From: Chamaea fasciata
Lineage: Eukaryota; Chordata; Aves; Passeriformes; Sylviidae
Reading direction: 5' to 3'
DNA: 64,000 nucleotides
Assembly (NCBI GenBank): GCA_029207755.1
Contig: JARCOQ010000002.1
Span: forward strand, 56,013,172 to 56,077,171
Shown: positions 37,901 to 51,626 of the stretch, one piece after another
Position numbering within the stretch: position 1 is the first letter of the stretch
Layout: each line of letters opens with the position of its first letter
Translations under genes and position numbers: made by a program
Notes under the pieces: model-generated
Told to the model about the DNA's origin: nothing
The model's input: only the letters and a program-made list of their open reading frames with translations
Databases searched by the model: none

Positions 37901-39644
37901 AAGGGACTGGCCTACACTTCCTGGTCGTGGGCACACCACAGGCAGGGGATGAGGCACGGTGGGACAGTTTTATGGGGCAGCAGAGTTTCAGCCAGGCTGA
38001 ACCTGTGTCCTTTCAGCAGCACAGAGACAGCCAGGAGGTTTGTTAGCTCCTCTGTTCCTTTTCCTGCCACTGAGTGTAACCTAAGAAGTGGGAAAGTGAA
38101 GCTGAGCATTGGTCTTTGGGTAGAAGCCTGGGTGTCCAGGAGCCTGGACTGAGTTTTGTTTTCTCAACAGTTGGTTATCTACATCTATGAAATGCTGCTC
38201 TGAACAGGGAGAAGTCATATTCTCTATTTTTAGATATTTAACTTGGCATGCTCTGAACGGCTCTCAAGCTAAATAATGAAGATGTTTTCAAATAGAGATA
38301 TTGTGCACTCACTGGGAAAATTCATTAAGAAAAAAAAAAGTCTCTTTAAAAATGCCATAATACAATACTGCACTGCAATGGTCCAGAAAATCCTTGCATT
38401 TAGTGTATTACCAAAGAAGCAGGAGAAGCACAGGCAGGCTAAGCCTGTCTGTTATCTTACATACTGCTTGGAAAAAGGAAAAAAAAAAAATCCCACAGTT
38501 TGGTTATCTGTAATCTTGGAAGCTCTGAGCCTCAGGCATAGACAAGAACTATATATATACACATAACAAATTGGGACAATTTCAGGTGTCATTTTCATTT
38601 TCTCTCACTGTTTGGAAGATTAGCTTGCTAAGCTAAACACTTCTGTATGTCTGGGTAACAAAGCAAGATTTGGCTGTTCTTCAGGGTTGTGGATATTCAC
38701 TGTGGATTTTACACACACAGTCTTGTGCTCTTTACGGGGAAATTGTCTTAGTGTGTGGGATGGGCAGAAGGGGTTAAGAAACCACTGATCTTGTGTGTGA
38801 TATTTTTTCTATATTTCATTTTCGCTGTACAGCAAAATAGTTATTTTGCTTTCACTTGTTAATGAACTGAGCAGTGCCATCTTGTGGGGATTTTTAGCAA
38901 GTGAAAATATTCTTGCAAACCTGCAAAGGGCAGAAATAAACACTATCCGTTAATATCTTGCCAATGGATGACTTTCCGCCTCTGTTACATCTGTAGTCTT
39001 TGGCTGTATTAACCTAAAAATGCAATTCATAAATCTATATTAAAAGTGTAACATAATTTGAAAAACTGATTTGTATCTCTTCCCACATTGTTTTGGGGGG
39101 TTTTTTTTGGACTGGAGATTTACCAGTATCATGGGAACTTTGCAACCAGGAGCCTCGGTATTTCTCCGCACATTTCTGAGACCACTTTCACAGACAATGA
39201 ACTCAAAATCCAGTAATTGTATTTAGAGTTTATTGACTCGTGGACTCATAGTGGATGGCTGATTCTGTGCAGATATCCTGGATCCAAACCTGTCAGCTCT
39301 TTCTGACAGGTATTAATTGAAGATTCATTCTTTGAATTCTCTTTTAGGCAACAGCTGTGAGACAGTGTCGTTTGAAACACTCTAAGGTGAAACCAGGAGC
39401 CTGAGATATTTCAGTCTCAAGACTGCTTGGCAGGGTTCTCCAACACACACAGAGATGCTAATACAGCCTCCCTTTATGAAAATCATTGAGTAAATTTAAA
39501 GAAAGAATTTCTCCTGGTGTCTAATCTAATGAACTACTTTTTACACAGGCAGATAGTGATGGGACAAGGGAGAACAGTTTTAAAAGAAGGGAGAAGTAAT
39601 TTAGATTAGATATTGAGTTTTTTTTTTTTTTCCAGAGAGTGGTG
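34946..39644. other. Intergenic, includes an unexplained GC-richer block
   Basis: No gene recognised. About 37060-38150 is visibly richer in G and C than its flanks, with overlapping short open frames on both strands and no splice-site-framed domain that I recognise. It may be an unrecognised old repeat, a regulatory block or chance. Confidence 0.4.
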
Positions 39645-39828
39645 AGGTACTGTCACAGGTTGTCCAGAGAAGTTGTGGATGTCCCATCCCTGGAAGTGTT
39701 TCAAGGCAGGTTGGATGGGATCCTGAGAAACCTGGTGTGGTGGAAGGTGTCCCTGCCCATGGCAGGGAAGTTGGAAGCAAATGGTCTTTAAGGTCCCCTC
39801 CAACCCAAACCATTCTGTGATTCTATGA
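39645..39828 (+). mobile_element. CR1 LINE 3' end, sense orientation
   Basis: Reads GAGGTACTGTCACAGGTTGT, GTGGATGTCCCATCCCTGGA, AAGGCAGGTTGGATGGGATC and CCATGGCAGGGAAGTTGGA, and ends CCAACCCAAACCATTCTGTG ATTCTATGAG. This is an intact CR1 3' terminus with the ATTCTRTG-type end repeat. It is the least diverged CR1 in the window and the only one on the plus strand. It is preceded by a T run (39618-39631). Confidence 0.95.
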
Positions 39829-40064
39829 GTTTAGAGAAACACTACAGGGAGAATTTTCAGTGTAAGAGGATCAAAGTATACTTACACAGTGATGCTAGAG
39901 AAGTCAAAATACCTAAACAGAGGTCAAGAAAATGAACCATACACACTCATTAAAGTTTCTTTTCTCCAAAAGGCATTGACAACCCCAGTATATCTACATC
40001 AATGTAGGCAAAAGTATGGCAAGAATGCGTATTGGTGAGAACCCACTTCTGCATATCATAATTT

Positions 40065-40086
40065 AAAAAAAAAAAAAAAAAAAAAA
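40065..40086. repeat. Poly(A), 22 nt
   Basis: Uninterrupted A run after ATTT, with no recognisable retroposon body upstream. Confidence 0.9.
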
Positions 40087-40623
40087 GGATAAGGATAATT
40101 CAGTTACATACTACAGAGATTGCTGAGAGCAATCAAAAATGGGGAGGCAAAGCCATCTCTGACTGGTGCTTCAGGTGATGTCTAGACTACAACTAGGCAC
40201 CAAAGCCATTGGCTCAAAAACCTGGTCATTGCCAACAGCCTAGAATAACAATGATGTTGTTCAAGACAATAATATTTCTTGCCTCCTGCCAGGAATAAAG
40301 TGTGTGTCATTTGATGGTAAGGGACTTTTCCTCTGACTCAATGCCTGAGGTAAAATCTTGAGTGACCAAGGTCCCCCGCTTACAATCCCTCAGTCCAAGA
40401 ACAGTGCCTTCACACCTGTCTTCTGCGGTTTTCTGGGCTGTGCTTGGGCTTGTGGTGAATGCTACCAATCCCAAACCAGCTCTATGGACCATCTCCAAAG
40501 AGAAGACCCCCAGACTAGAGCCCAAAGATGGAAAGTTGAAGGGAGATTTGCGTGTCCACCAAGCAATCCTACTCCCAAAGCCTTTGGGGAACAGAAGATA
40601 GATGTGGCTGCATGGTTGAGGTA

Positions 40624-40740
40624 CATGCATATATTATTTTTTAAGTATAGCTATATAGGTGTGTGCATACATATCACATATACATATACATATACATCAT
40701 ATACATATACATGTATGTGTATATATATGTAAGTATATTT
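40624..40740. repeat. AT-rich (TATACA)n-like low-complexity DNA
   Basis: Repeated ATACAT/CATATA units with a near-palindromic centre around ACATATACATGTATGTGTAT (about 40700). Confidence 0.75.
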
Positions 40741-43700
40741 TGGAAGTAAATCAGCCCTGAAGAAATTGATGCAGGGCTTTGTCAGTACCAGAGGCCCTAT
40801 AGTACAAATGTACAATGCACATGGGCTTTCACTGCAATGAGAATGTGTGCAACAGCCCACTATGAGGGCATCCATGGGACTGTCTACTCTGGGATGTGCT
40901 CACTAAACATGTTCTTGGAAGCAGCCTAAAAAAACCACACTGACATGACCACAGGAGGGCTGCTTCTCCTCCACTTGCCCTCCAGTTCTTCCCACTGCCC
41001 CAGAAATCCCCCACGACTGGTGAAAACAATTTGCACTATGAACATGCTGCATGTACGTGGCATTTAGGTATCATTGGCTATACATCCATCAGTCAATCCT
41101 GGTTCTTTTGAAAGCCTTATTTCTTTATCTGCAGAACACGCTTAATAATAAAAAGCTTTGGGTTTTGTTTATTTTTTTCTTTTTCAAAAACATGGAAAGC
41201 CACAGCTCAGAAGTCCTTCATGTAACAGATAAAAGCTATTAGCAGTGTCTTCATGGCTCTGGTCGATAAAGTGGAAATAAATTGCTTAGCTAGAAAGGAT
41301 TATGAATAGTTTTATTAAAATTTTCAAAGTGCTTTTGAGGCTCTAACATGGACAGTGGAAGCAAATATTGTATAAGCATGCTGTTATTAAATGACTGCTC
41401 ATCTCTGGGAAATGGCATGGGAGCGGTTTTTCCATATTTGTCGTGACTCAGTAATTCCAGGTAAAGCACACGTGTTTCACAAGTTAAAAAAAGAGAGAAC
41501 TCTTAACTGTCAGCTCTGTCAACACGTCTGGGGAGTCAAAAGCCAAGCCATGTTTTTCCTGGCTTGCTGATTAACACCACTAGCAGCAATGTTACGGGGG
41601 AAATGCTCCTTGCCATTGCTTTCCATCGTATTCCACAGGATTTCACCTGAGGATGTGAGTTTTCTGCCTGTAGGTTTTCAGGCCTGTAGGCTGAGACACT
41701 GTCAGTCATTGCTTATTTAACAGTGCTTCTGACAGACAATGAATCCAAAAGCCTTCAACTCTCCCTCCTCGTTCAGTTCTGGCTCAGCAGAGTTTCTACA
41801 TGTAAAACTGTCAAACATTTCTTTTGATTAATAAAGGCAGCATTGACTAAATTCACATTGAGGATAAGTACATTGGGTGAGAAACACTGTTTTCACACGG
41901 TCAATCTGAAGAATGCAATTTGAGGTACTAAATTATACAATTATTTTTTGTCAAAATGCTGAAAATTATTCATCTTGTCCCTGCCATAACAACCCACCAA
42001 AATGTCAGTTCTTTTTCAGTGCAGCTTCTAACCAGTAATATTTAACACAGGTAATTATGCCTCTTCAAATGCAAAGTAGTCAAGTTTTGTAAAACATGAT
42101 GCATGAAGCAGTTTTACCACCTGTTTTTCTGAGCCTGAACTCCTGAGGTAGACTGATACACTGTGATCCTCATGCAGGACTCTGGTGGTTTCATGAAAAG
42201 CATTGGGAGGCAAAAACATTGTTGTATTGTATTTCTACCGTGTTTGGATGGTGGCCCGTGTGGGCTCCAACACCCCCAGAAGCAAACTGAAGCTGGCCTT
42301 GTGGCCACTGACACTGCTCTGACTGAGTATGGCTTATGGAAAAGTTCCATTTAGTTTTACACTTGCAATAACATTGTGCCTTGTGTGTTGTTTTTTTGTT
42401 AGCTGAAAAGCATATGTTTTGGCTTTTCCCATCAACGTAGGAGAGAGGGCTTGTATTTTAAGTCATGGGACAGAAAAGGAATAACAAAGTCAAGGCTTTC
42501 TTTCCAAGCTGCTGCTCCTACGCAACATTTTTACAAGCTTTTTTTCTAATTTGCATAATCACATTTGCTATTTTTTACTCACTTCTAATTATCATCACTC
42601 AATTTTTGCACAGAATTAACAGCTTGTGAGGACATTTTCATAACGCAGAAGCAAATTTTCTCTATGAGGGTATGCAATTATTCAATTCTAGCCAAAAAGT
42701 GCTGACATGCGTAAATTGCATCAAACATATTACCCTCTTCACTGGTCCATAGAAAATCTAATAAAATCAAGAGGCACAGAAAACTCTTCTCTAGTGTTCT
42801 GACATTGGAAGACTGGGTTTCATAATTTATATGGATTTATTAAAGCTAGTTGATTACCTATGAATTGATTACATTTAACTTGTGTCCGATTTTACATTAG
42901 TGGCCAACAGCTATCACTCTTCAGACCTTGCCAGCTGATGCACAAAAAGCAGAAATTTGCTCTGATGAGATCAGCTGTGAAGCAGAAACCTACTCAAACT
43001 AGTAAAGGTTTAAAGACCTGGCACTGGGTATAAATGCCATTTTGTTACATACTGGACTTAAGGTAATGTCTATCCAATAAGTATTAAAACCACCAAAAAT
43101 GTACCTTTTTTTTCTAATACCAACATCACAGTTTTTGAAAATATAATCAATCTAAAATTGAATGGTTGCAGATTTTACTAGCAGACCCATCAGCTACTCA
43201 TCTCTCATTACACCAATTTCTACTATGATTGTAAAAGCAACCTCCTCCATGATGCTGAAACATAAATAATTCTTGGCAAAATGATAACAAAACCCACAAG
43301 ATGTCTAATAGATCTAATTCTGGAAGAATACTTATTTGACAGTTAAATAAACTGTTGATGTGATGGGAAGGACTTTTAAGCATGAACTGACTAGCATGAT
43401 TGCATTTCATTTAGTTAATGAGAACCAAAATTGTAAAAAATTCCCCTAAACCAGTGCTGGTGTATTAAGACATGCTACGACCCAGCCTGCCATTTGAAAC
43501 TACTCTAGCTCGATCTTCTGAATGTCTCCAGAGGTACCTTCTTCTTCTTGGTGACTGCAGAGAGAATTTTAAAACCCAGTTAGGAGAGAATGTTTCATCG
43601 AGCAAGTCAAATTTAGGTTCCCTGCTAAGCTGGGCTGAATAGATCCCATGTAAATATATGAATTGAACATTTGAAATAAAGCTGTTTACTTATGTAAATT

Positions 43701-45773
43701 TACTCTGGGTGCTGTGCTGAGTGAACATGCCCACCTACAGGCTGGCTCTGGTGACTCTTGTAGCGTGTGAGAGATCCTCGGTATTTCTTAGAGATTGAAG
43801 CCCCTGCCAGATGACACCCTGAGCTGGGGGACTGTCCCCATCTCAAAGCTGACAGTTTCATAACATCCGTTTTCATAGTGTGGATTTACACCTGAGGAGA
43901 AGAAGGTTATATTTCAGAATGGGAACACTGCATTGGTGAACTTTGCCTTTTATTTTGTAGGATGGGAGATTCACCCATTCCGATTATTGCAGGCAGGGCA
44001 ACAATTAATGAGCCATGGGGACAGTCCAGCTCACAGCAGGAAGCCTGGCTGGGTCTGGCTGCCTCTGGGAGCACAGGAGCATGGGCCCACCATGCTCAGC
44101 CCCACAAGGGGACTTGGTGCCCACTGTGCAGGCTAATCAGTTCAGAAATCCTGAACTGGCCTTCTCCTAAATTACCACTGAAGAGATTGATGGTGTTGAA
44201 GGCGTCATCACATTCAACAAAGCAGACACTGGAATACTGATACTGGAAAAGACAGAGTGTTTCTTTTACCTAGCAGTAAGGAACTTGTTTTGGAGAAACC
44301 ATCCATTTGCAGAACAATTTGCACTTAAAGTTTTATCCCCAGTGTGTATCCTGGATTTTTGTTCACAGGCTGCATGTAGATAATACCTCTCTCTTAGTGA
44401 CACACCATACTACACGCAGAAGAGTCAGACACAGCGGTGATAATCTTGTGGACAATCCCTTGTTTCTCTTGGAAATGTTTCAGGGATGAAGTAACAGTAA
44501 CCACACTGAAAAAAAGTCAAACAAACAGTGCAGTATTATGGCAACTGATTACATCTTGTTCAAAAAAACATAAAGGGTCCTGCTCTATCTTTTTTTTTTC
44601 TTTTCTTTTCTTTTAACTTGAACATATGTTTTTCCCAATCCCTGTCCTTCCTCCAGCACCACTTCTCCAAAATCATCCTGCTGGGATTCATGTATGAAGC
44701 AAAATAGCTGAATTAACTGTTCAATACTGTTCCCAGATGAGATCAAAACTGTAGGATACACACTGGTGTCAATGCTGCTAGTCAAGTAGTGCATTTGACT
44801 GTGAAATTGAAGATGGCCCTGGGGATTCCTACTGTGGTCACACAGATGAGTAGGGTAAATTTCAGTATACAATACATAACATTCAGAGCAGGATGATCAC
44901 AAAGGTGGTAGTTAAGGCAAATTAATGGTCAGCCAAATAAACAAAAAAGATTATCATAACCATGCAATGATCACGCAATGATCACTTATAACTCCTGTAA
45001 CTTCACAGATTGTTCCAATTCCTAAACAAAGCACTTTAGGGTATCCTGAAATTTAAATTGTATCAATAATGAAATCATTCTTGGAAATAGCCACACAGAT
45101 ATTAAGTCAAGGCTAGCTACCATGCTCTACCACAAATTATCTGGCCTTAAGTACACATTTGCTTCTGAACTCCTGGAACCTATACACAAATGTATAAATA
45201 AGCATTTACCCTACAATTGGTCTGGGAAAGGAAAAGCTCTGATTTAGAATACAATATGAAAGATGCACTTCTGGAAGCTACATTTCTTTAAAGTTGGGAT
45301 AGTCCTGGTTAAATGCTTCCTCTAATTGCAAGGCAGTATGGCATGAATCAAGAATCCATTTTTTTAATATAGCAAATCCAACCAGAATGCAGATAGAGTT
45401 AACTGTGCTGGAAACCATAATAAAAACATCTGGGATGACTGACTGTGAAACACCAGTGTCACGAGCTGGCACTCAATTACACGACATATTGATTGTGCTA
45501 AGCTTCATTTTCTGGAAGGGGTGAAGGTACAGTTTTATCGCAGGAGTACTGCCTAAACTCCAGCTAGTGTGTGCATAGATCTTGGTATCTGAGTCTAGAC
45601 TGAGAAGCAGACACAGCCTCCTACCCAGACTGGCTGAAAATAGGAGTTATTTATTTGAGCCACTGCCACATGGATGAACACCACCCACTTCTCCCCATCT
45701 TGGTAGTGTTTGGGCATCACCAGATCAAGCCACAGCTCGTGTCCTTCCTATCATGAAGCATAATGAAAAGGAA

Positions 45774-45900
45774 GGGGAAAGGGAAAGGGAAAGGGAAAGG
45801 GAAAGGGAAAGGGAAAGGGAAAGGGAAAGGGAAAGGGAAAGGGAAAGGGAAAGGGAAAGGGAAAGGGAAAGGGAAAGGGAAAGGGAAAGGGAAGGGGAAA
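45774..45900. repeat. (GGGAAA)n hexanucleotide array
   Basis: About 20 GGGAAA units on the plus strand, nearly perfect, with AAGGGG imperfections at the edges. It is the same unit as at 31979-32087 but inverted. On the plus strand it is a continuous G-quadruplex motif (G3A3 repeated). Confidence 0.97.
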
Positions 45901-48900
45901 GAAAGAAGAGGCAAGATAGAACAAGAAACAGAAGATAAAAACTAGAAATTGCTACACTTCTAGTTAACCACTTCTGAATGTAGCCAACATTTAAAAAATA
46001 ATAAATTATTTGAATACAATCTGTCATCCATGTTTAAATCAAATTTCACTTAGAGCAGCAGATTTCTGTATTTCTAATATTTTTCTACAGGGCTGCCCAC
46101 TAAACCAAGGGCTGCTTTCCAGCAGACCCCTCACTCTGCCACAAATTGCACAACAACACAAGCAAACATAAATAATGCATATGGAAATACATGGCATATT
46201 TAAAACCTGCAATCAAAGAGAGCCCAGTGGGGAGCAAAGAACAATGCTACAGGCTTTAAGGCACTTATATAGCATGGACCCTTTGCCCCCGAATACAATC
46301 TGCCTGATACATGCTGGAAAACCTCACCGGGCCAGCCCTTCATTCCTGATTGCCCTCGGCAAAGATCCAGGTTTAACCATGCTGGCTTCAGCCAGATAGA
46401 TTATTGAGGGAATGAGGGAAGATGGATAAATTCACTGGTCTGAAGGCCAAAAACATCTGCTGGAGTCATGGAGTTGTTGGTTGGCTGAGTGCACATAAAG
46501 GGAGCCCCGCTGGGAGTCAGTACCCAGCTCTTCTGAGTTCTGAGGGCTGTCCTTGGAGACCTCAGCGTTTTGCTACCTAGGGGCAGCAGAATGTCAAACC
46601 AACCAAGAAATCTTGCAGCCTATTAGCACAGCACGAGACATCCAAAATGCTCTTTTATCAATATCAAATAGATAATAAAATTGGGAGGGATTTTTTTTTT
46701 TTAAGAAATCCTTGAGTCTGCACACAGCCCAAAGGCTGAGCTCACTCCACTAAATTAAAGGCTTCAGATACACAAAGATTTGTAGTGCATTTGTATGAGG
46801 ACATCTGAAATGTGGCACCAAAGTGATGGGCAGCTGCACAGGTGCTGAAGACAGTTAACATGTAGCAGCTTTTCTTTTGGAGTAACAGGACCCAAATAGA
46901 ATTAATATTGAGATTAAACAGGAGGATTTTTTCTCTATTAGGAAATTTTCAGAGGAAGTTTCTTATCCCTGATACTTGTTAGGTATTTAATGGGGTGGTG
47001 TCTGGCAACAGTGTTATGTCGGATTCATGCGTGTGATTTGCTTCCCCAGTTTTTGGAATTAATGGGTGTTACTGAAATTACCCACTAATCCACAACACTC
47101 TGGATTAAATAAATCTTAGAAACACCTTAATCTTCATTCCTAGATAGGATTAATCTTAAAAATCCGTATGTTAAATAAGTAAATTAATATTCCAAATTGT
47201 GACCCTGCACCAGACTTTACAACCAAATGTTGCCACTCTGATGACTAAGGAGTTGCAATAAGTGTTGTCCTTGTGGTATAAATACAATTTCCTAGCAGTC
47301 TGCTGCGTCTGAGTCATCCCAAACTCTAAAGGAATAAAAAGTCTCTGCCTTCAGTTTTTGCTTCTCATATCTGAGCAGGAGGCACAGAACGTTTTAAAGA
47401 CCGTTCCCTGGTTTAAAGCCCATTGAAATCAGTAGGAGCCTTTCTGCTGAATTACTTAGTTTTGGATCAGAGCCACCACTCTTTAATACATTAAACAGTG
47501 AAGCTTAAAAGTTGCCTCCTTCCATTACTCATCTCAAAGTATGGAGATGTTTTGTAACAGTTATCTTAATAATTGGAGATTGCAAATCCCATTAACCTAG
47601 TCACTGTGGGAAATACATATATAGATACAAGGTAAGAGCCTGATCCTCTACAAATATTAACTCATTTTTAGCTGAAGGTTATGCCTTTGGCACTCATACA
47701 GATGTTGCAGGTGGGAGTTAAGGCAGGAATTAAATGTGCATTTTAGATGTGCATGCTAGAATCTTTTGAAGAGTAACAACACTCTGTAGCATGACAAATT
47801 TGGTGCTATACATTAAGACTGCTATTGCCTGCCAGTTACATCCTTTGCCAGTCAGTTTCTTAGTTATAGATTACAAGCCATAGAAATGCCAAACCTATTT
47901 TTCCTAGGGTTTGCACTTCACTGGCTGTGAAGCATTGGAAAATCTGCATCATATCTTGTGATTCAAACTGAAGCCCCTTAGCAAAGAGACTGAAAAGCAG
48001 GAGCTCAGAGGTTTGGACTGTCATCAAAGACACACTTTCTCTCTGCACCTGAATTTCTACTTCTGTAGAAATGGAACCTCTTGTGAGTATGACAGAAATA
48101 AAAGTTGTGTTAAATGTTCTGTGAGGTGTCTCAAATGTTCTTTGCAGAAAATAATTTCTGATTAATAGATAAAACTTTATTTTATGTGTTAGATTAAAGG
48201 TCAGACTGGATTAGAATGGGACTTTTGTTCATAGACATGTTCTCATCAAAACTTCACCCTCATGCTATGACATAGGCAGCAAGACTGATTTGCCCAGACT
48301 TTTAGAAGAATGGGAATGAATACTTATTACCCATTCATTCAATGGGGGAGGGAGAAGATAGGAGATATAATCTGTCCTTTGCAAATTTACTGTGTGGTTA
48401 ACAAAATGTGGAGGAAACAATCCACTAAAACTATTTCAGTGAAGTGCTGGCTAAATATTTATAAACTGAAATACTAATTCCACAGCATTTTTTAAGTTAC
48501 TATCCATCCTAGTTCTGTAAAGTGTCTCCTAAGAATTATAGTGTTGAATCCTGAAATATTTATTGAAGCAACACTATGTTTTCTCTGGTAACAACTCAGT
48601 AATGACTTCAGCATATAATTCGTATTATTTAAGTCATATGCAGCATCCATATTTTAAGCAGTATGTCAGCTCCTTTAAATTGTATCAACACTGTGTTGTA
48701 TAAGCTTGTGGCAGGAATAGAAGCAGTTTTTGTTTGAAGCTACTATTTAAATTTTCACCAGAAAAAAGAGAAGGTAGTAATTTATCCATGGAAATAAGAT
48801 GTTTCTGAATATTACAAAATAACCATTATTTATGGTTAACTGTATCCAGAACCTTTTCTAAACTTGATGTGAACTTCTACAGTCCTTCTAAAGAATGTTT

Positions 48901-49679
48901 TTAGTCAATCCTGTATGACATCTATAGCCATAATCTGGGGAAAGTAGAGTAACTGGATACCAGTGTTTAGTATCAGTAGGATCTACTCTGTCTCTTGCTA
49001 TTTATCTCTTGTGTTTATAATGCCCAAGTAGCCATTGAGTACAATAAGGACACTGATTCCATTCTAGAGAAATGAGCCTTTTAAATTGCAATGCTGAACT
49101 TCTGAGCTTACAGGCAGACAGATAAAAATCAAATGAATATTTTAGAAGAGCTTTATCATATTGTGATTACAATGTGATGTAAGAAACTCTATGCAAGTCA
49201 AAAACATGAAAAAGTTACTATCATTATTGCTTTTTCTTTAGTTGAAGGAAAATAGTCTGGATTTTTTTTCTATCAAAAGCAAAGTAAAATTCTTATTTAG
49301 CTCAGGATGAGAATCTGAGCACAAATTAACTGATTTTCAGGTCTATGAAGACTTGTGGTGGCACCACTCATGACATTCACATCTGCCAATAGGAGTAGAC
49401 ATTATTTTCACTGTGTTCATATGTGTTGTTTTCCTGGGCCTATCTTAAAAAAATAAATAAATCCAGATGCTTTTGAGAGTTAAAAGTCAAAGATATGAAG
49501 AAAGATAATATTCCTGAAAAAAAACCTTACACAACCCAGGGTGGTTACATCAGGCTTTCATTTTTAACATGGCCATGATTTCATCACTCTGTGGTTGGCT
49601 AGACAGATCACTAACATTTTTGGTAATTAACACTCTTTTTTGTCACTTTGTGGAATTGTTTGCAAATCTATATTTACAT

Positions 49680-49770
49680 AATTGCTTCTCCAAACTGCAA
49701 CAGAATCTGGCACAGGCATGCGTCACGGAACAAGCTGGTTTTAGACCCACTCATTGTCTGACCTCTCTGA
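49680..49770 (+). pseudogene. Possible reverse-transcriptase fossil (weak)
   Basis: An open frame from 49569 to 49892 contains TEQAGFRPTHCLTSLIVTHT, which resembles the LINE RT block containing EQAGFRPG and, in CR1, GKSCLTNL. The flanks do not extend the similarity convincingly, so chance remains a real possibility. Confidence 0.2.
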
Positions 49771-50513
49771 TTGTAACACATACAAGGTTTTACCTTCTTC
49801 ATCCTAATTACCTGGCCCATGTTATGTTGAGGTCTTTTACAAGCTTGAAAAGAAGTAGCCTCTGTTTTCTGGTAACCAATCTTCAACTTTAGAACTGTCA
49901 CAGACATTGCAAAAGCGATTTCATTTTGAGCTGCAAAATAACATTCATACAGATATTTATCTTGTTTATCTGTCTTCTGTAGTCACTCATAAGAGTAAAC
50001 CTGTATGTGAACTATGTAATGTCAATGGACCAAGCCAACAGCTCCAGTCCTGGTTCTGCTGCAATCTGCCTGTGTGGCATTAAATCAAGGATCAAGGCAT
50101 GACTGGAGTGCTCAATTTCACTCTTATTCAAACAGTGGCTGCATTTTTATTCAAAGAGATACCCTCAGCAGTGAGGCAGCCCATATTTATGGCATTGAGC
50201 TTCAGCCCTTTCGTGGCCTGGAGACAAGTGCTGTGAAGCTCTGGACTCCATGGTGAGAGCACCAACACAGAAAATACATCCTTTGGAAAATCAGAGTTAT
50301 CTTGTCCCAGAAATTGACTTTAGAGTCTCCTGTTATGGATGTGAGCTTTTCATGTTTCCAGTCTACAATCTGTTGTGAATGTTGAAATCCTGTCCTTCTT
50401 ACAGTCCTAATGCTTTCTGTAAGGCAGCTACAGAAAGAAAATTTCAGGCTGTGCCTATTCCTTTCTATGTGAGCAGAATGTTAAACTGTGAGAGAACAAG
50501 AACACCAGGGAAT

Positions 50514-50548
50514 TAAAAAAAAAAAATAAATAAAAATAAATTAAAAAA
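50514..50548. repeat. A-rich (AAAAATA)n-like tract
   Basis: A12 followed by TAAATAAAAATAAATT and A8; low complexity. Confidence 0.85.
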
Positions 50549-51342
50549 AAGCATTGTAAGAAGGAAAAAAACTCAGGCTTTTAGTCTTTCTATTGGTAAC
50601 AACTATACAGCAGCAAATTTAACCCACCTTTTTGAGCTCTCATTGATGGGACTGTCATGTTTCAAATCATATTTCAGTCTTTTACAAAGTCTGGCACTCT
50701 GTCCACCACACAAACAGAGGATGGATTAATCCCAATAGCAGACTGTTAAATTTTGTGTTCTCCTTCTTTTCACAGCTGCTTGCCATGGGAGTACCTTTAC
50801 TTAAGGCACTTCTTAAAGCTTGGAAAGAAAAACTCCAAATTCTCCGGGCAAAGCAGGATGTTTACAGGTGTTCCTATGCCTTAACACCTCATCACCCCTT
50901 CCACACCCCTCTTACATGGCTTTTTATGGCACTGCTGGCACATCTGAAATGATCACAAATTATCAGACTCTTTTCTCTGCTCCTCCCACCATGTGAAAAA
51001 TCATATAGGATGCAACTGGCCGTATGGCAGACCAGGAAGCATAGAAGTAGTTGCCACATTGACATTCAACATTTCCTCCATCGCCAGCTGCAGGGTCCTG
51101 GATGAAAGGCTGTTGAGGGGGGAAATTCCACATCTGCTTATTTGTTCAATGTGTTAATTTATGTCAGATGTTCTGAGAGGTTTCTTAAACCACTTAAGCA
51201 AGGGTTATCCTGTTTCTCAATATCCGACTGGTACTGATGCAGATGTATCAGGAAAGTATTTTAAAACAACAAACTTAGTAAAGAGTTGTGATTCAGTATA
51301 AATTAAAGAGGAACCTTTCTTTGGAGCTTTATAATTCCTCTC

Positions 51343-51381
51343 CTGTCTTTCTCTCCTGATTTATCTGGGAGAGAAAGACAG
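51343..51381. repeat. Perfect inverted repeat, 14-bp arms, 11-nt loop
   Basis: CTGTCTTTCTCTCC (51343-51356), loop TGATTTATCTG, then GGAGAGAAAGACAG (51368-51381). The arms are exactly complementary, with one arm all pyrimidine apart from one G and the other correspondingly purine. No mobile element or RNA family is recognised. Confidence 0.9.
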
Positions 51382-51563
51382 TAAAGGTCAAGGAAAGAGA
51401 CTTCTATTTTGAGGGGCATGAATCAGCCATTCAAGGAGCCTCTAATAAATGTGCAGCAGGTAAAATAAAATTCTACCTTCCTCCTTGCAGTTGGTCACAC
51501 TAAATTCCTGGCTTTACAGATGAATACATAGCCACTTCATATGGAAAACTGGAAATTAAAAAG

Positions 51564-51626
51564 AAAAAAAAACAAAACAAAACAAAACAAAACAAACAAA
51601 CAAACAAACAAACAAAAAAAAAAAAC
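51564..51626. repeat. (CAAAA)n then (CAAA)n simple repeat
   Basis: A9, then about four CAAAA units, then about six CAAA units, then A12. It looks like a slippage product in which the unit length changed. Confidence 0.93.

Noticed and set aside
43962..44240. 92-codon frame after an acceptor-like TTTTATTTTGTAG
   Set aside because: No similarity recognised, no donor-bounded exon and no partner exon seen.
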